Below are positions 34,739-44,526 of a stretch of 64,000 nucleotides of DNA, in pieces (position 1 is the first letter of the stretch; every line of letters begins with the position of its first letter). Both the position numbers and the translations under genes were made by a program. This stretch comes from Caldilineaceae bacterium. Lineage in GTDB: Bacteria; Chloroflexota; Anaerolineae; Caldilineales; Caldilineaceae. Location: contig JACKBC010000003.1 in the NCBI GenBank assembly GCA_020634755.1, forward strand, positions 165,742-229,741, given 5' to 3'. The notes below the pieces were generated by a model. It was not told the origin of the DNA, did no database searches, and saw only the letters and a list, made by a program, of their open reading frames with translations.

Positions 34739-36853
34739 ATGCGTAATTACAAAATTTGGGGCGGCGTGATTTCTGCGCTTTTGCTATTTGTCTTGTTGGT
34801 GGTGGGCGTAAGCGCCCAAGACGCATCGAGCGACTCTGCGCCGCGCCAGCCGGTAGAAGCGACCCTCGTCACGATTCCCTTTCACAATCAGAACGAGTTG
34901 CAGTGGCTGGCGACCCATATTGACGTGTGGAGTGTGGATCACGCCGCCGCCACGGTGACCGCCCTGGTTTCCAAGGCGCAAGTGCCGGCGCTGCAAGCGC
35001 AGGGCTATGCCATGACGCCCACCGCACAGCCGTTCACGGCGCAGCCGGTCGCCTCTGCCTCTGGCGGTGACGATGGCGCCATTCCGGGCTTTGCCTGTTA
35101 TCGCACGGTGGAACGGACCACGGCCGATCTGTCGACGCTGATTGCCGAACATCCGCATTTGGCGCAATGGGTCGACATAGGCGATTCATGGGATAAGCAG
35201 ACGCCGGGCGGGGCGGATGGGTATGACCTGAACGTGCTGGTGTTGACCAACCAGCAGAGCGATGTGCCCAAAGGGCGCTTCTTTCTCATGGCGGCCATCC
35301 ACGCGCGCGAGCTGACCACCGCTGAAATTGCCGCCCGCTTTGCCGAATATCTAATCAACAACTACGGCCGCGACCCCGATGCAACTTGGATGCTCGACCA
35401 CAATGAGGTGCATATTTTGCCCTTTGCCAATCCCGATGGACGCAAGTGGGCTGAGCAGCAATACTATTGGCGCAAAAATACCAATACGGCAGATAGCTGC
35501 ACTGCACCGGGCTCGTCAGAACCCTGGTTTCCCAATTATGGCGTGGACTTGAACCGCAACGGCAGCTTTAAGTGGAACGAGTGCCAGGGCGTCAACTGCT
35601 CTAGCAATGACCCGTGTGGCATTACCTTCCGCGGCAGTGGCCCGGCGTCTGAGCCAGAAACGCAAGCCATTCAAAATTATGTGGCCTCTCTGTTCCCCGA
35701 CCAGCGCGGCGCTAATTTAACCGACGCCGCGCCCGCTGACGCCACTGGTCTGCTCATTTCGCTGCATAGTTTTAGCCAGCTCGTCCTCTATCCGTGGGGC
35801 TGGAGCAATGTGCCCGCCCCCAATCGCACGCAGTTGGCCACATTGGGACGGAAGTTTGGCTACTTTACCGGCTATGACGTCTGTCAATCGGGCGAATCGG
35901 GTTGTATCTATCAGACCGACGGCTCTACCGACGACTGGTCGTATGGTGAGTTGGGCATTGCCTCCTATACGTTTGAGCTGGGGACCGAATTTTTTCAGAG
36001 CTGTACCGACTTTGAAGAGGAGATTCTGACCGACACCCTTTCGTCGCTGCTTTATGCCGTCAAGGCGGCGCGCCAGCCCTATTTGACGCCAGCGGGGCCA
36101 GATACGCTGGCGGTGCAGATCTCTGCCAATCCGGTGGAAGCTGGGCAGGCGGTAACGCTGACTGCGCAAGCCAATGATACCCGCTTTAATAGCAACGGCT
36201 GGGGCTTGGAACCCACCCAAACGATTACGGCGGCGCTCTATGCCGTGGATGCGCCCGCTTGGATTACCGATACCGAGCTCTATTCATTTACGAGTCAACT
36301 GTCGGTGACCGGCACGGTGGCCATGAGCGCCACAGACGGCCATTTTGATGACGCCATCGAAGCCGTACAGGCCGTTGTGGATACCAGCAATTGGCCCGCG
36401 GGGCGGCACTTGATTTTCGTGCAAAGCCAGGATGCCAGCGGCGCGTGGGGCGTGCCGTCTGCTCTATTTATCGACGTGGTGGACCGGCTCATTTACAGCG
36501 CCACGCTTACGGCAAGCGACGTCATAACCACCCGGCCTGCTATCTCGGCCACAGCTGAATTGCGGCTGCAAAATACGGGAACGGGACCAGATCAATATGC
36601 GCTCCACGTGGGCCAGAATATGGCGACTGGGGGTTGGCAGCTCGAAATGTCACCGCCCAGTACGGCGCTAGAACCTGACACAGCAACTGCCATTGTGGTC
36701 ACGATCACGCCGCCCATTCGCGCCACCGTCGGTCTGACAAATACGATCCTGATTTCCGCCACCTCGCAGACCACCGGCCAAACCATTGGCCCCGTTCAGC
36801 TTCATATCGGCGTGCTGCCCCATCGAAAGATGTTTCCAATTGCGCCGCGCTAA
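34739..36853 (+). CDS. Secreted M14 zinc carboxypeptidase
   Basis: 704 residues. Signal peptide in the first about 26 residues (ISALLLFVLLVVGVSAQ). The M14 metal site is visible: H188 and E191 in AIHARELTT, H343 in ISLHSFSQ, with catalytic E413 in YTFELGTEFF; DLNRNGSFKWN supplies the substrate Arg motif. After the catalytic domain (about 95-445) come beta-sandwich domains, and the protein ends VLPHRKMFPIAPR, a short hydrophobic-basic tail. It should trim C-terminal residues from peptides outside the cell. The start region lies right beside the MITE-like element. Confidence 0.93.
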   Translation: MRNYKIWGGVISALLLFVLLVVGVSAQDASSDSAPRQPVEATLVTIPFHNQNELQWLATHIDVWSVDHAAATVTALVSKAQVPALQAQGYAMTPTAQPFTAQPVASASGGDDGAIPGFACYRTVERTTADLSTLIAEHPHLAQWVDIGDSWDKQTPGGADGYDLNVLVLTNQQSDVPKGRFFLMAAIHARELTTAEIAARFAEYLINNYGRDPDATWMLDHNEVHILPFANPDGRKWAEQQYYWRKNTNTADSCTAPGSSEPWFPNYGVDLNRNGSFKWNECQGVNCSSNDPCGITFRGSGPASEPETQAIQNYVASLFPDQRGANLTDAAPADATGLLISLHSFSQLVLYPWGWSNVPAPNRTQLATLGRKFGYFTGYDVCQSGESGCIYQTDGSTDDWSYGELGIASYTFELGTEFFQSCTDFEEEILTDTLSSLLYAVKAARQPYLTPAGPDTLAVQISANPVEAGQAVTLTAQANDTRFNSNGWGLEPTQTITAALYAVDAPAWITDTELYSFTSQLSVTGTVAMSATDGHFDDAIEAVQAVVDTSNWPAGRHLIFVQSQDASGAWGVPSALFIDVVDRLIYSATLTASDVITTRPAISATAELRLQNTGTGPDQYALHVGQNMATGGWQLEMSPPSTALEPDTATAIVVTITPPIRATVGLTNTILISATSQTTGQTIGPVQLHIGVLPHRKMFPIAPR

Positions 36854-36888
36854 TTGTGATCATTGTGCATTTATAAAAAGGACCAATC

Positions 36889-38475
36889 ATGGCTGAATTG
36901 CCCCCCGCCGCCATCCTCATTACCGGCGCCACAGATGGCATTGGCTTGGCTATGGCTCGCTTGTGGGCGCAACAGGGATGGCGTCAGCGTCCGGCGCGCC
37001 TAATTCTGGTGGGGCGCAAGGCGCTGGCCGATTTGGATGCCGCGTTTTTTAACGCTGATAACTACTGTCAGGCTGACTTATCCCGGCCCCATGCGCCGGT
37101 GCAAATAGCCCAATGGCTGGATGCCCAGGAAATTGGTCGTCTCGATCTGCTGGTTCACAACGCGGGGGTGGGCTATGTGGGGGATACGGGCGCGCAATCT
37201 GCCACCAACGTGCGCCAGTTAATCGCGGTCAATTTGGAAGCGCCCCTGGCCCTGACGCATCAGCTGCTGAATCGCATGACGCCGACGGGCAAAATCGTCT
37301 TTATCAGCTCGGTGGCCTCGGCACTGCCGGGTCCCGATTACGCCGTGTACACCGCCACCAAATCTGCACTCAATGGCTTTGTGCGCAACCTGCGCATTGA
37401 GCTGGCCGCTGCGCCGGCCACGCGCACCATGGAAGTGCAGCTCATTTTACCCGGCGCCATCAACACCGGCATGCATGCCAAAAGCGGCGCCACGCTTGAC
37501 CGCATGAACTGGCAGCGCTTCCCGCCCGCCGACCAAGTTGCTGCACAGATTGCCGCCGTCATCGAGGGGCCGCGCGCCACTGCCACGATTGGCGGGCTCA
37601 ACCGGGTGGTGCGCTTTGCCGGTCAGAATCTCTCGCCCTTAGTAGATGGCGCCATGCGCCGCACGCAAAAACGCGCGGCCGCGGCTCCCGCTCGTCTGCC
37701 TGAGGCGCCGCCGCACTGTGTTATCACCGGTGCGGCGGATGGCATTGGTAGAGCGCTGGCCCTGCGGCTGGCCAGCGCTGGTTTTCGCATTACCGGGCTG
37801 GACTTTGACGCTGAGCGCGCCAACCAAACTCGCCAGGAACTCACGGCGGCGGGTGGCACTATTGAGTTTGTGCAAGTGGATCTAGCCAATCAGGATGCGC
37901 TGGATGCGGCGCTGCAAACGCTGCGGGCCGGGCCAGCGGTAGATCTGTTGATTCACAACGCGGGCATTAATGCTGTGGGTCATTTTGCGCACATGGAATG
38001 GCCGCCGCAACAGATGGTATTGGCGGTCAATTTGGTGGCGCCGCTGCTGCTCACGCGCGGGCTGCTGGCCGCCAACCATCTCAACGCGGGGGGCACGGTG
38101 GTCTGCATTTCATCCCTATCGCGCTTTGTGGGGTATCCGGGTGCGGCGGTCTATGCGGCCAGCAAAGATGGGTTGGCTTCCTACGCACGCAGCCTATCGG
38201 TGGCATTGGCCGGGCAAAACATCAACGTGCTGACCGTTTATCCAGGGCCCACGCGCACTGCCCACGCCCGCCGCTACAGCCCAGACAACAGTCGCGAAGC
38301 GCGGCGCATGGCCCCCGCCGAACTGGCGCAGCGCATTGTTGCCGCCGTGGAAAAACGCCAGCGCACGCTCATCCCCGGCGCCGGTAACCAGCTTTTTGCC
38401 GTGGCCGGTCACTTGGCGCCGCGGGTGACGGAGCGGGTCATGAAGCGGGCGATTCTTGACAAGGTGAAAGGGTGA
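36889..38475 (+). CDS. Fusion of two short-chain dehydrogenase/reductase domains
   Basis: 528 residues, twice the usual SDR length. Domain 1 has ITGATDGIGLA at about 10-20 and YTATK near 154; domain 2 has ITGAADGIGRA at about 278-288 and YAASK near 421, each preceded by a catalytic Ser (FISSVASA; CISSLSRF) and NAG motifs (LLVHNAGVG; LLIHNAGIN). Both halves therefore look enzymatically competent and NAD(P)-dependent. The junction (about residues 255-275) is rich in Arg/Ala. No frameshift was seen, so the fusion is real. Two sequential redox steps on one lipid or sugar substrate are plausible, but the substrate is unknown. Confidence 0.9.
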   Translation: MAELPPAAILITGATDGIGLAMARLWAQQGWRQRPARLILVGRKALADLDAAFFNADNYCQADLSRPHAPVQIAQWLDAQEIGRLDLLVHNAGVGYVGDTGAQSATNVRQLIAVNLEAPLALTHQLLNRMTPTGKIVFISSVASALPGPDYAVYTATKSALNGFVRNLRIELAAAPATRTMEVQLILPGAINTGMHAKSGATLDRMNWQRFPPADQVAAQIAAVIEGPRATATIGGLNRVVRFAGQNLSPLVDGAMRRTQKRAAAAPARLPEAPPHCVITGAADGIGRALALRLASAGFRITGLDFDAERANQTRQELTAAGGTIEFVQVDLANQDALDAALQTLRAGPAVDLLIHNAGINAVGHFAHMEWPPQQMVLAVNLVAPLLLTRGLLAANHLNAGGTVVCISSLSRFVGYPGAAVYAASKDGLASYARSLSVALAGQNINVLTVYPGPTRTAHARRYSPDNSREARRMAPAELAQRIVAAVEKRQRTLIPGAGNQLFAVAGHLAPRVTERVMKRAILDKVKG

Positions 38476-38520
38476 AGGGGGCGTTTCATGGCGCCCTTTC
38501 GCCCTTTCACCCTTTCACCC
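38463..38520. terminator. Large hairpin between convergent genes
   Basis: GGTGAAAGGGTGAAGGGGGCG (38463-38483) pairs with the CGCCCTTTCGCCC-type run at 38491-38518 between the convergent SDR-fusion and MBL genes. It lacks a T tract, so it may be a dispersed intergenic palindrome that doubles as a transcription barrier. It overlaps the SDR stop codon. Confidence 0.5.
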
Positions 38521-38528
38521 CTTCTCTT

Positions 38529-40103
38529 CTAATCAAGCTGCGCCTGGAAGTCTTCCCACGAAATGACGCCGCCATGACCGCCGGCAATCCAGGCCACGTC
38601 TAGCCCGAGCGCCGCAATGGCGTCGGCAATCAGTTGGCCCCCGGAACCGGCTGAATCAGCATCAGGGTTGGGGCTGTAGATGTCGGTTACAAAGACAATG
38701 CCCGGGTCGGCCACATAGGCAATAACCATATCCTCGGCGTGAGTCTGCGCCAGGGGATAGATTTCAATGGCGTGGGTTTCGTCATCCAGCGTCAATGACC
38801 CATCGGCGGGCACAGCTTCAATGGCATACCCCGCTGTGTTCTCGCTCATCATGTCCGGTGTAATGGTGGCGGGCGCATCAAAAATGTGGGCAAAGAAGTC
38901 GGCCGCGGCTTCATGCACCACGGCGGTGGCGCCGGCGCCGGCAAATTCACGCAGGCCGGCGGCGTGGTCCTCGTGGTGGTGGGTGATGACGGCATAGCTA
39001 ATGGGCTTATTGGGAAAGGTCTCGGCGGCCCAGCTCATGATCAGATCGCTGCGATAGCCACCCAGCGGCGTCTCGATAATCACAATGCCATCGGCCTGCT
39101 CCACGGCCAGCGAGTTGTGCGAGCCGCCGGTAATGTGGTAAATGCCCGGTGCTAGCTCGTTGGCCACCACATTGGTCTGGAAACCGTCGCGGATAAAGCC
39201 GTAGTGGGCAAACATTTGCAGATATTGATGGTTGGCGACGCCGCGCGCGGCCAGATCATCATCGGCCACATATTCAAGATCGTCGGGCATGGTGAACAGG
39301 TCCGCTGCCAGTTCAGGATTTACGGCAACGGTCGCGCGCGTCTCCTTGACTACGATCTCGCCATCCAGCGCAATGTAGATTTCGGCAGGGAAGGCCACGC
39401 CATTTTCACCCATAGGTTGCCACCCGTAATAGTAGACGCCCAATTCTACATCGCGGCGCAGCGGCATCTCTTCGGTTGTGGTGATTTTGGCTAGGGCGCC
39501 GGTGCCGGCATGGATATAGAGCATTAGCGGCGCCGAACCGCCATTTATCTGCAAGCGGTGATAGACTGCGCCATCTTGCAGCACTTCACCTGCATCGCTG
39601 ACCTGGCTGGGATCGTTCCACAATTCTTGCACAATCAGCTGGGGGTTGAGCAACATTTGCTGCTTGATGGTAGAGAGTAATCGATCCGAGCCCATAGCCT
39701 GCTGAGTGGGCTGGCCAAAGCGACCATCTTGGCCATCCATATAGCCCTGGTCGCCCGCCACCACTTCGATGAGATTGCGTGCCTGCCCCAGCGTTTCACG
39801 CGTCTGAGAAATGTGGATGCTACTGTTGACTATGTCGATCTGCACCGTGTCTGTGTACGCGCCAATGCGCACCGGGGCGCCACCGGGAACGTAGCCTTCA
39901 TCCAGCACCCAGCGCACGCCCGTCGATGCGGTGGCCAACGTTTCCAGCCCGGCCAATGCTTCGGCGCCGCCCAGGGCGTTGACGGCTTTTTCCAGCGGCG
40001 TGGCGGTCTGGACTGTATCTTGCGCCAGAACCACCGCTGCCGTCAGCCCGATGGCCAGCAGCGCAAGGGTGAAGTAAAATGCCAGTCGATTTATTCGGTT
40101 CAT
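38529..40103 (-). CDS. Exported metallo-beta-lactamase-fold hydrolase
   Basis: About 524 residues from the ATG at 40103, preferred over upstream in-frame starts because AGGAGAAGAG precedes it and a signal peptide follows (FYFTLALLAIGLTAAVVLAQ). The metal-binding HxHxDH motif is present as THHHEDH at about residue 374, with GGSHNSLAVE upstream and IAGGHG near the end. The N-terminal part (VNALGGAEALAGLETL) resembles the accessory domain of periplasmic MBL proteins with a lipocalin-like fold. Probably a hydrolase of small esters or alkyl sulfates; the exact substrate is unknown. Confidence 0.88.
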   Translation of the reverse strand: MNRINRLAFYFTLALLAIGLTAAVVLAQDTVQTATPLEKAVNALGGAEALAGLETLATASTGVRWVLDEGYVPGGAPVRIGAYTDTVQIDIVNSSIHISQTRETLGQARNLIEVVAGDQGYMDGQDGRFGQPTQQAMGSDRLLSTIKQQMLLNPQLIVQELWNDPSQVSDAGEVLQDGAVYHRLQINGGSAPLMLYIHAGTGALAKITTTEEMPLRRDVELGVYYYGWQPMGENGVAFPAEIYIALDGEIVVKETRATVAVNPELAADLFTMPDDLEYVADDDLAARGVANHQYLQMFAHYGFIRDGFQTNVVANELAPGIYHITGGSHNSLAVEQADGIVIIETPLGGYRSDLIMSWAAETFPNKPISYAVITHHHEDHAAGLREFAGAGATAVVHEAAADFFAHIFDAPATITPDMMSENTAGYAIEAVPADGSLTLDDETHAIEIYPLAQTHAEDMVIAYVADPGIVFVTDIYSPNPDADSAGSGGQLIADAIAALGLDVAWIAGGHGGVISWEDFQAQLD

Positions 40104-40456
40104 GCTCTCTTCTCCTATTAATGTGGTCCCCAAGACGACAAAAGCCGCCATTACGTTGGCGCACTTTACCGATTTTGGGGCGATAAATATAGCCTTACGC
40201 AGTGCCCGCAGACCGCCGCGCGCAGGATGTGGCCCGTACTGAGCGATCTTTGTTCTCACCGTGCGTAAGTCCTTTGGTTTTATGGTGGCTTTGTGCTATG
40301 CACAACTGCCATCATAAAAATTCTCAAAATAGTGTGTGGTGGGCTCTATCCTGATAAACGAACGCTTTTATGAGGGAGAGATAAGTCAAAAATGAGTACA
40401 ACATTAAATATTTGCCCCAGAATTTTGCTCTAACAAAGGCAAGGAGGCACATTCAC
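40104..40456. other. Divergent intergenic region with a hairpin
   Basis: This separates the divergent MBL and GMC genes. It contains a hairpin at 40278-40319 (TTTTATGGTGGC...GCCATCATAAAA, inner TGTGC/GCACA) without a T tract on either strand, preceded by GTGCGTAAGTCCT, a word related to GCTTGCGTAAGTCCTA at 42162. No clear promoter pair was found. The plus-strand RBS AAGGAGG is at 40441-40447. Confidence 0.55.
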
Positions 40457-41986
40457 ATGGCGGAGAACCAGTTTGACATAATCATTGTGGGCAGTGGGGC
40501 TGGCGGCGGTACGCTGGCTTTTGCCTTGCGCAACAGCGGCGCGCGCGTGCTGCTCCTTGAGCGCGGTGACTATTTGCCTCAGGAGCCGCAAAATTGGCAG
40601 CCGCACGCCATTTTTGATGAGGCGCGCTACAAGCCCAACGAATTGTGGCGGGACGCCCGCAACGGCGACACGTTCAAGCCTGGCGTCCACTATTACGTGG
40701 GCGGCAACACCAAAGTCTATGGCGCGGCGCTGCCCCGTTTTCGGCGTGAGGATTTTGACGCGCTGGAGCATGAAGGCGGCACGTCGCCGGCCTGGCCCAT
40801 TTCGTACGACGAGTTGGAGCCTTACTATGGACTGGCCGAACGCATCTATCGCGTCCACGGGCAGGCGGGTGATGACCCCACCGAGCCGTCTCGCTCGCGA
40901 CCATTTCCCTATCCGCCGGTGCCGCACGAAGCGTACATTGCCGAACTGAGTGAAAAGTTGCGCCAGCAAGGGCTGCACCCTTTCTATTATCCCATGGGGA
41001 TCGATTTGCGCGACGGCGGGCGCTGCATCCGCTGCAAAACGTGCGATGGCTTTCCGTGCCGCGTGCTGGCCAAGAGTGACGCCCATGTCTGTTGCGTGTT
41101 GCCGGCGCTGGACAGCCCAACCGTCACCCTGTGGACGCGCGCATTGGTTCAACGCATTTTGACCGACGCAAGCGGCCAGCGCGTGCGCGGCCTCGAAGTG
41201 GCGCGGGATGGAGAGCAGGTGGAGGTGCGCGCAGACACGTACGTAATTTCGTGTGGGGCGGTGAATTCGGCGGCGCTGCTGTTGCGGTCGGCCAATGCCA
41301 TGCATCCCAACGGGCTGGCCAATGGCAGCGACCAAGTGGGGCGCAACTATATGGTGCATAGCAATACGGCGCTCATGGCGGTGAACCCGTTTAAACGCAA
41401 CTACACCGTGTTCCAAAAGACAATGGCCATTAACGACTTCTATTTTGGCGGGCCGGACTTTCCATACCCCATGGGCAACATTCAGCTTTTGGGTAAATTG
41501 CAGGCGGGCATGTTGGCCGCGGCCCAGCCGTGGGCGCCGCCGCGGCTGCTGCAAATGATGGCCGACCGCAGTGTGGATTGGTGGGTCATGTCTGAAGACC
41601 TGCCCGACCCGCAAAGCCGCATTACGCTGGCGGGTGATGGCGGAGTAGTGGTGCATTGGCGGCCCAACAATCAGGTGGCGCATAAAAAGCTGGTGCAAGC
41701 TGCCGAACAGATGATGCGGCGGGCGGGGTATCCGCTTATTTTTACGCAGCCCATGGGCATTGAGACCAATTCGCATCAGTGCGGCACCGTGCGCTTTGGC
41801 CAGGATCCGGCCACCTCGGTGCTTGATCCATTCTGCCGCAGCCACGAAGTGGAAAATCTATATGTGGTCGATTCATCGTTTTTCCCCTCGTCGGCGGCCA
41901 TGAACCCGGCGCTGACCATTGCGGCGCAAACCCTGCGCGTGGCCGAGCATTTGAGCGGACGGAACGCGGCGGAGCTAGTGTCATAA
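40457..41986 (+). CDS. GMC family FAD-dependent oxidoreductase
   Basis: 510 residues from the ATG at 40457, set by AAGGAGG at 40441-40447. FAD-binding GSGAGGGTLAFALRNSGARVLLLERG near the N terminus, VGGNTKVYGAALPRF (GMC substrate region), CxxC-like RCIRCKTCDGFPC, and the C-terminal signature SSFFPSSAAMNPALTIAAQTLRVAEHL. The catalytic His is in NSHQCGT at about residue 439 and the partner Asn in MNPALT. It oxidises an alcohol or sugar with FAD. The four-cysteine cluster in the middle is typical of the bacterial GMC branch that includes cholesterol-oxidase-like and gluconate dehydrogenase-like proteins. Confidence 0.92.
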   Translation: MAENQFDIIIVGSGAGGGTLAFALRNSGARVLLLERGDYLPQEPQNWQPHAIFDEARYKPNELWRDARNGDTFKPGVHYYVGGNTKVYGAALPRFRREDFDALEHEGGTSPAWPISYDELEPYYGLAERIYRVHGQAGDDPTEPSRSRPFPYPPVPHEAYIAELSEKLRQQGLHPFYYPMGIDLRDGGRCIRCKTCDGFPCRVLAKSDAHVCCVLPALDSPTVTLWTRALVQRILTDASGQRVRGLEVARDGEQVEVRADTYVISCGAVNSAALLLRSANAMHPNGLANGSDQVGRNYMVHSNTALMAVNPFKRNYTVFQKTMAINDFYFGGPDFPYPMGNIQLLGKLQAGMLAAAQPWAPPRLLQMMADRSVDWWVMSEDLPDPQSRITLAGDGGVVVHWRPNNQVAHKKLVQAAEQMMRRAGYPLIFTQPMGIETNSHQCGTVRFGQDPATSVLDPFCRSHEVENLYVVDSSFFPSSAAMNPALTIAAQTLRVAEHLSGRNAAELVS

Positions 41987-42315
41987 GACGTTTTCTGTAA
42001 AGGTGCAGCGATCATAATCCGATGGACTATCCCAAAAAAGCTCTTTATCCGTTCGATTGTCCTTCGTGATATAATTTGCAAAGCGAATGAGACACAACTT
42101 ACGCCGCGCCCGTCGATCGACAAGGGTGCATAACATAGCTGACCTAGCAATTTGCCCTCGAGGCTTGCGTAAGTCCTATGATAGAATTGTTCATTAGGCG
42201 CGTCGTCATGGATCAAACGACTTCCATTGAGGATGGATTGGTTGACGATGTGCTGAATATCCGCTTTGCAGGTGCTGATATATTGGAGAGTTAGTCCGTA
42301 TTGGACGGAGGAATT
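41987..42315. other. Intergenic gap with possible small ORF
   Basis: Mostly non-coding. A -10-like TATAAT lies at about 42068 without a clear -35. GCTTGCGTAAGTCCTA at 42162-42177 is an intergenic word with partial matches at 40261 and 58638. A 28-codon ORF from 42208 to 42294 (MDQTTSIEDGLVDDVLN...) lies just before DUF4058; it has no Shine-Dalgarno and may be a gene remnant or leader. Confidence 0.5.
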
Positions 42316-43119
42316 ATGGCCTATCGTTTTCCCGGCATGGATCCCTATTTAGAAGACCCGGCGATCTGGCGCGGTTTTCATCATGGACTGGCCGAAGAAA
42401 TTCGTACTCGTTTAAATAAACATCTGACTGCGAAATATTATGCTGATGTAGAGGTCCACACCACCTTTGAAGAAGTACATGTGGGTAAGGCCAAGCCCAT
42501 TATTCCCGACGTGGCTATCGTGGCGCAGCCCGTAATGGCGGCAAGGGCTGCGGTGACGCCGGTGGCCATAGCCGAGCCAGCCGAAATAGAAACGCCTGTG
42601 CGTCGCGCCGTCCAAGTAACGCCGGTGACGCTGCGCGCAGTTCACATCTATATCACCGAAACCGATGAGCTGATCACCTCCATTGAAATTCTTTCACCCT
42701 ATAACAAGCGGGGCGCTGGGCTGGCTGAATATCGACGCAAGCGTTCGTCGTTGCTGGCTTCTAATGTGCATTTGGTCGCAATTGATCTGTTGCGTGGCGG
42801 TCAGCGCGTGGGCAGCGAAATTCAAGGCGAGCCGCTGGATGAGGCGGACTATATCCTCTTGGTCAACCGTGGCTATGAATTCAATCCAGGCGTCTGGTCC
42901 GACATTTGGCCGGTGACATTGGACAAGTCACTGCCATTATTGCCGATTCCGCTGGAACCGCCGGATCCCGACGTGCTGCTTGACATGAATGCCGTGGTGC
43001 GCGCCATCTATGAACACGCGGCTTATGAACGACGCATTGATTACCGGCAGCCGGTTCCACCGCCAGCCTTGCGCCAGCCGATGGCTGAGTGGGTGGAAGC
43101 ACATCTCGCGGCGGGCTAA
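42316..43119 (+). CDS. DUF4058 family protein
   Basis: 267 residues from the ATG at 42316, set by GGAGG 6 bases upstream. The family-typical beginning MAYRFPGMDPYLEDPAIW is present, followed by FHHGLAEEIRTRLNKHL and the conserved YILLVNRGYEFNPGVW. DUF4058 proteins are frequent in Cyanobacteria, Planctomycetes and Chloroflexota and have no assigned function; some relation to restriction-like Uma2 folds has been suggested, which I could not check. The gene is followed after 11 bases by the MetE-like gene, so they may share a transcript. Confidence 0.9.
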   Translation: MAYRFPGMDPYLEDPAIWRGFHHGLAEEIRTRLNKHLTAKYYADVEVHTTFEEVHVGKAKPIIPDVAIVAQPVMAARAAVTPVAIAEPAEIETPVRRAVQVTPVTLRAVHIYITETDELITSIEILSPYNKRGAGLAEYRRKRSSLLASNVHLVAIDLLRGGQRVGSEIQGEPLDEADYILLVNRGYEFNPGVWSDIWPVTLDKSLPLLPIPLEPPDPDVLLDMNAVVRAIYEHAAYERRIDYRQPVPPPALRQPMAEWVEAHLAAG

Positions 43120-43130
43120 AGACTGAAGCT

Positions 43131-44291
43131 ATGAACCTCAGCACCGACCGCATTCTCACCACCCACGTTGGCTCGTTGCCGCGCCCGCAGGAGGTGGTGG
43201 ATATGCTCTTTGCCGAAGACCGGGGTGATGCTTTCGAGCGGGCCGCGCATCAGGCCGTCATGCAGCGCGCCGTGGCCGACACGGTTCAAAAACAGGCCGC
43301 GGCCGGAGTAGATGTGCCCAGCGACGGCGAGATGAGCAAAATCTCCTACGCCACCTACATCCGCCACCGCCTGAGCGGTTTTGAGATTGGCGAAACGCCG
43401 CGCGCCAGACCCAAAGATCTGGACGACTATCCAGACTTGCGGCGGCGCCTGGCCCAATCTGGCGCCTCGCCGCGCTATCATAGTCCTATCTGTCGCAGTG
43501 AAATCAAATATGTTAATCGGGCGCCGTTGACGCGGGATATTGCCAACTTCAAAGCTGCCCTGGCCGCACAGGGCGTGGACGAAGGGTTTATGAATGCAGC
43601 CACGCCCGGCGTGATCGCCGTCTTTCAGCCCAATCAGCACTACGCCACCCAGGAAGAATATATGGAAGCGCTGGCCAACGCCATGCGCGTCGAATACGAA
43701 ACCATTGTGGCGGCGGGGCTGCTGCTGCAAGTGGATGCGCCTGACCTAGCCATGGCGCGGCACCTCCGCTTTCGCGATGCAGACGATGCCGAGTTTTTGC
43801 GTCACGCCAACTTGCAGGTGGAAGCGCTCAACCATGCGCTGCAAAACGTGCCCGCAGATCGCGTGCGCATGCACATATGCTGGGGCAACTACGAGGGACC
43901 GCACACGCATGACATTGGGCTGGACAAAATTTTGCCCGTTATCCTCAAGGCCAAGCCGCAAGCCATTTTGTTTGAAGCAGCCAATCCGCGTCACGCCCAC
44001 GAGTGGACCGTATGGGCCACGGCGCAGCAGCACGGCAATCTACCCGCAGACAAGGTGCTCATTCCCGGCGTGCTGGATACCACAACCAATTATATTGAGC
44101 ATCCTGAACTGGTGGCTCAGCGTATCTTGCAGTTTGCCGACATTGTGGGGCGCGAGCGCGTGCTGGCCGGGTCGGATTGTGGCTTTGGCACCTTTGCCGG
44201 TTTTGGCGCTGTTGATCCGAGCATCTGTTGGGACAAGCTGGCCGCCATGGCAGAGGGCGCACGCATGGCGTCAAACCGGCTGTTTGTGTGA
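43131..44291 (+). CDS. Cobalamin-independent methionine-synthase-like (MetE C-domain) protein
   Basis: 386 residues from the ATG at 43131 (RILTTHVGSLPRP). It corresponds to the C-terminal catalytic TIM barrel of MetE/UROD-type methyltransferases. The zinc ligands are visible: His and Cys in RMHICWGNYEGPH, and the second Cys in VLAGSDCGFGTFAGFG. It lacks the MetE N-terminal barrel, so it belongs to the short archaeal/bacterial class that transfers methyl or alkyl groups between thiols. It could act on homocysteine or coenzyme-M-like substrates. It follows DUF4058 closely. Confidence 0.88.
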   Translation: MNLSTDRILTTHVGSLPRPQEVVDMLFAEDRGDAFERAAHQAVMQRAVADTVQKQAAAGVDVPSDGEMSKISYATYIRHRLSGFEIGETPRARPKDLDDYPDLRRRLAQSGASPRYHSPICRSEIKYVNRAPLTRDIANFKAALAAQGVDEGFMNAATPGVIAVFQPNQHYATQEEYMEALANAMRVEYETIVAAGLLLQVDAPDLAMARHLRFRDADDAEFLRHANLQVEALNHALQNVPADRVRMHICWGNYEGPHTHDIGLDKILPVILKAKPQAILFEAANPRHAHEWTVWATAQQHGNLPADKVLIPGVLDTTTNYIEHPELVAQRILQFADIVGRERVLAGSDCGFGTFAGFGAVDPSICWDKLAAMAEGARMASNRLFV

Positions 44292-44491
44292 GATAGACGA
44301 CCGTTACAGCGCCTAGAAAGGGAGCGTTTTACGCTGGGGGCAACCCCTAGAAATGGGCGCCTCCCATTGAAAAATCGCCGCCGCGAGTTAGCCCCAGCCG
44401 CTGTGGCGGCTTCTTGATTTTAGCCGAGGATTCTATCCTGCCGCCCTATGTTCGCCGCCAAATCCAAATGCACCTGCCTAGGAATCGGTGG

Positions 44492-44520
44492 TTGACATCT
44501 CCGTGGAATCGCGTTATACT
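44492..44520 (+). promoter_or_regulatory. Consensus sigma70-type promoter
   Basis: TTGACA (44492-44497), a 17-base spacer and TATACT (44515-44520). This is one of the best promoter matches in the window. Transcription should start at about 44527. No protein gene starts close downstream. Confidence 0.85.
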
Positions 44521-44526
44521 GTCTGT

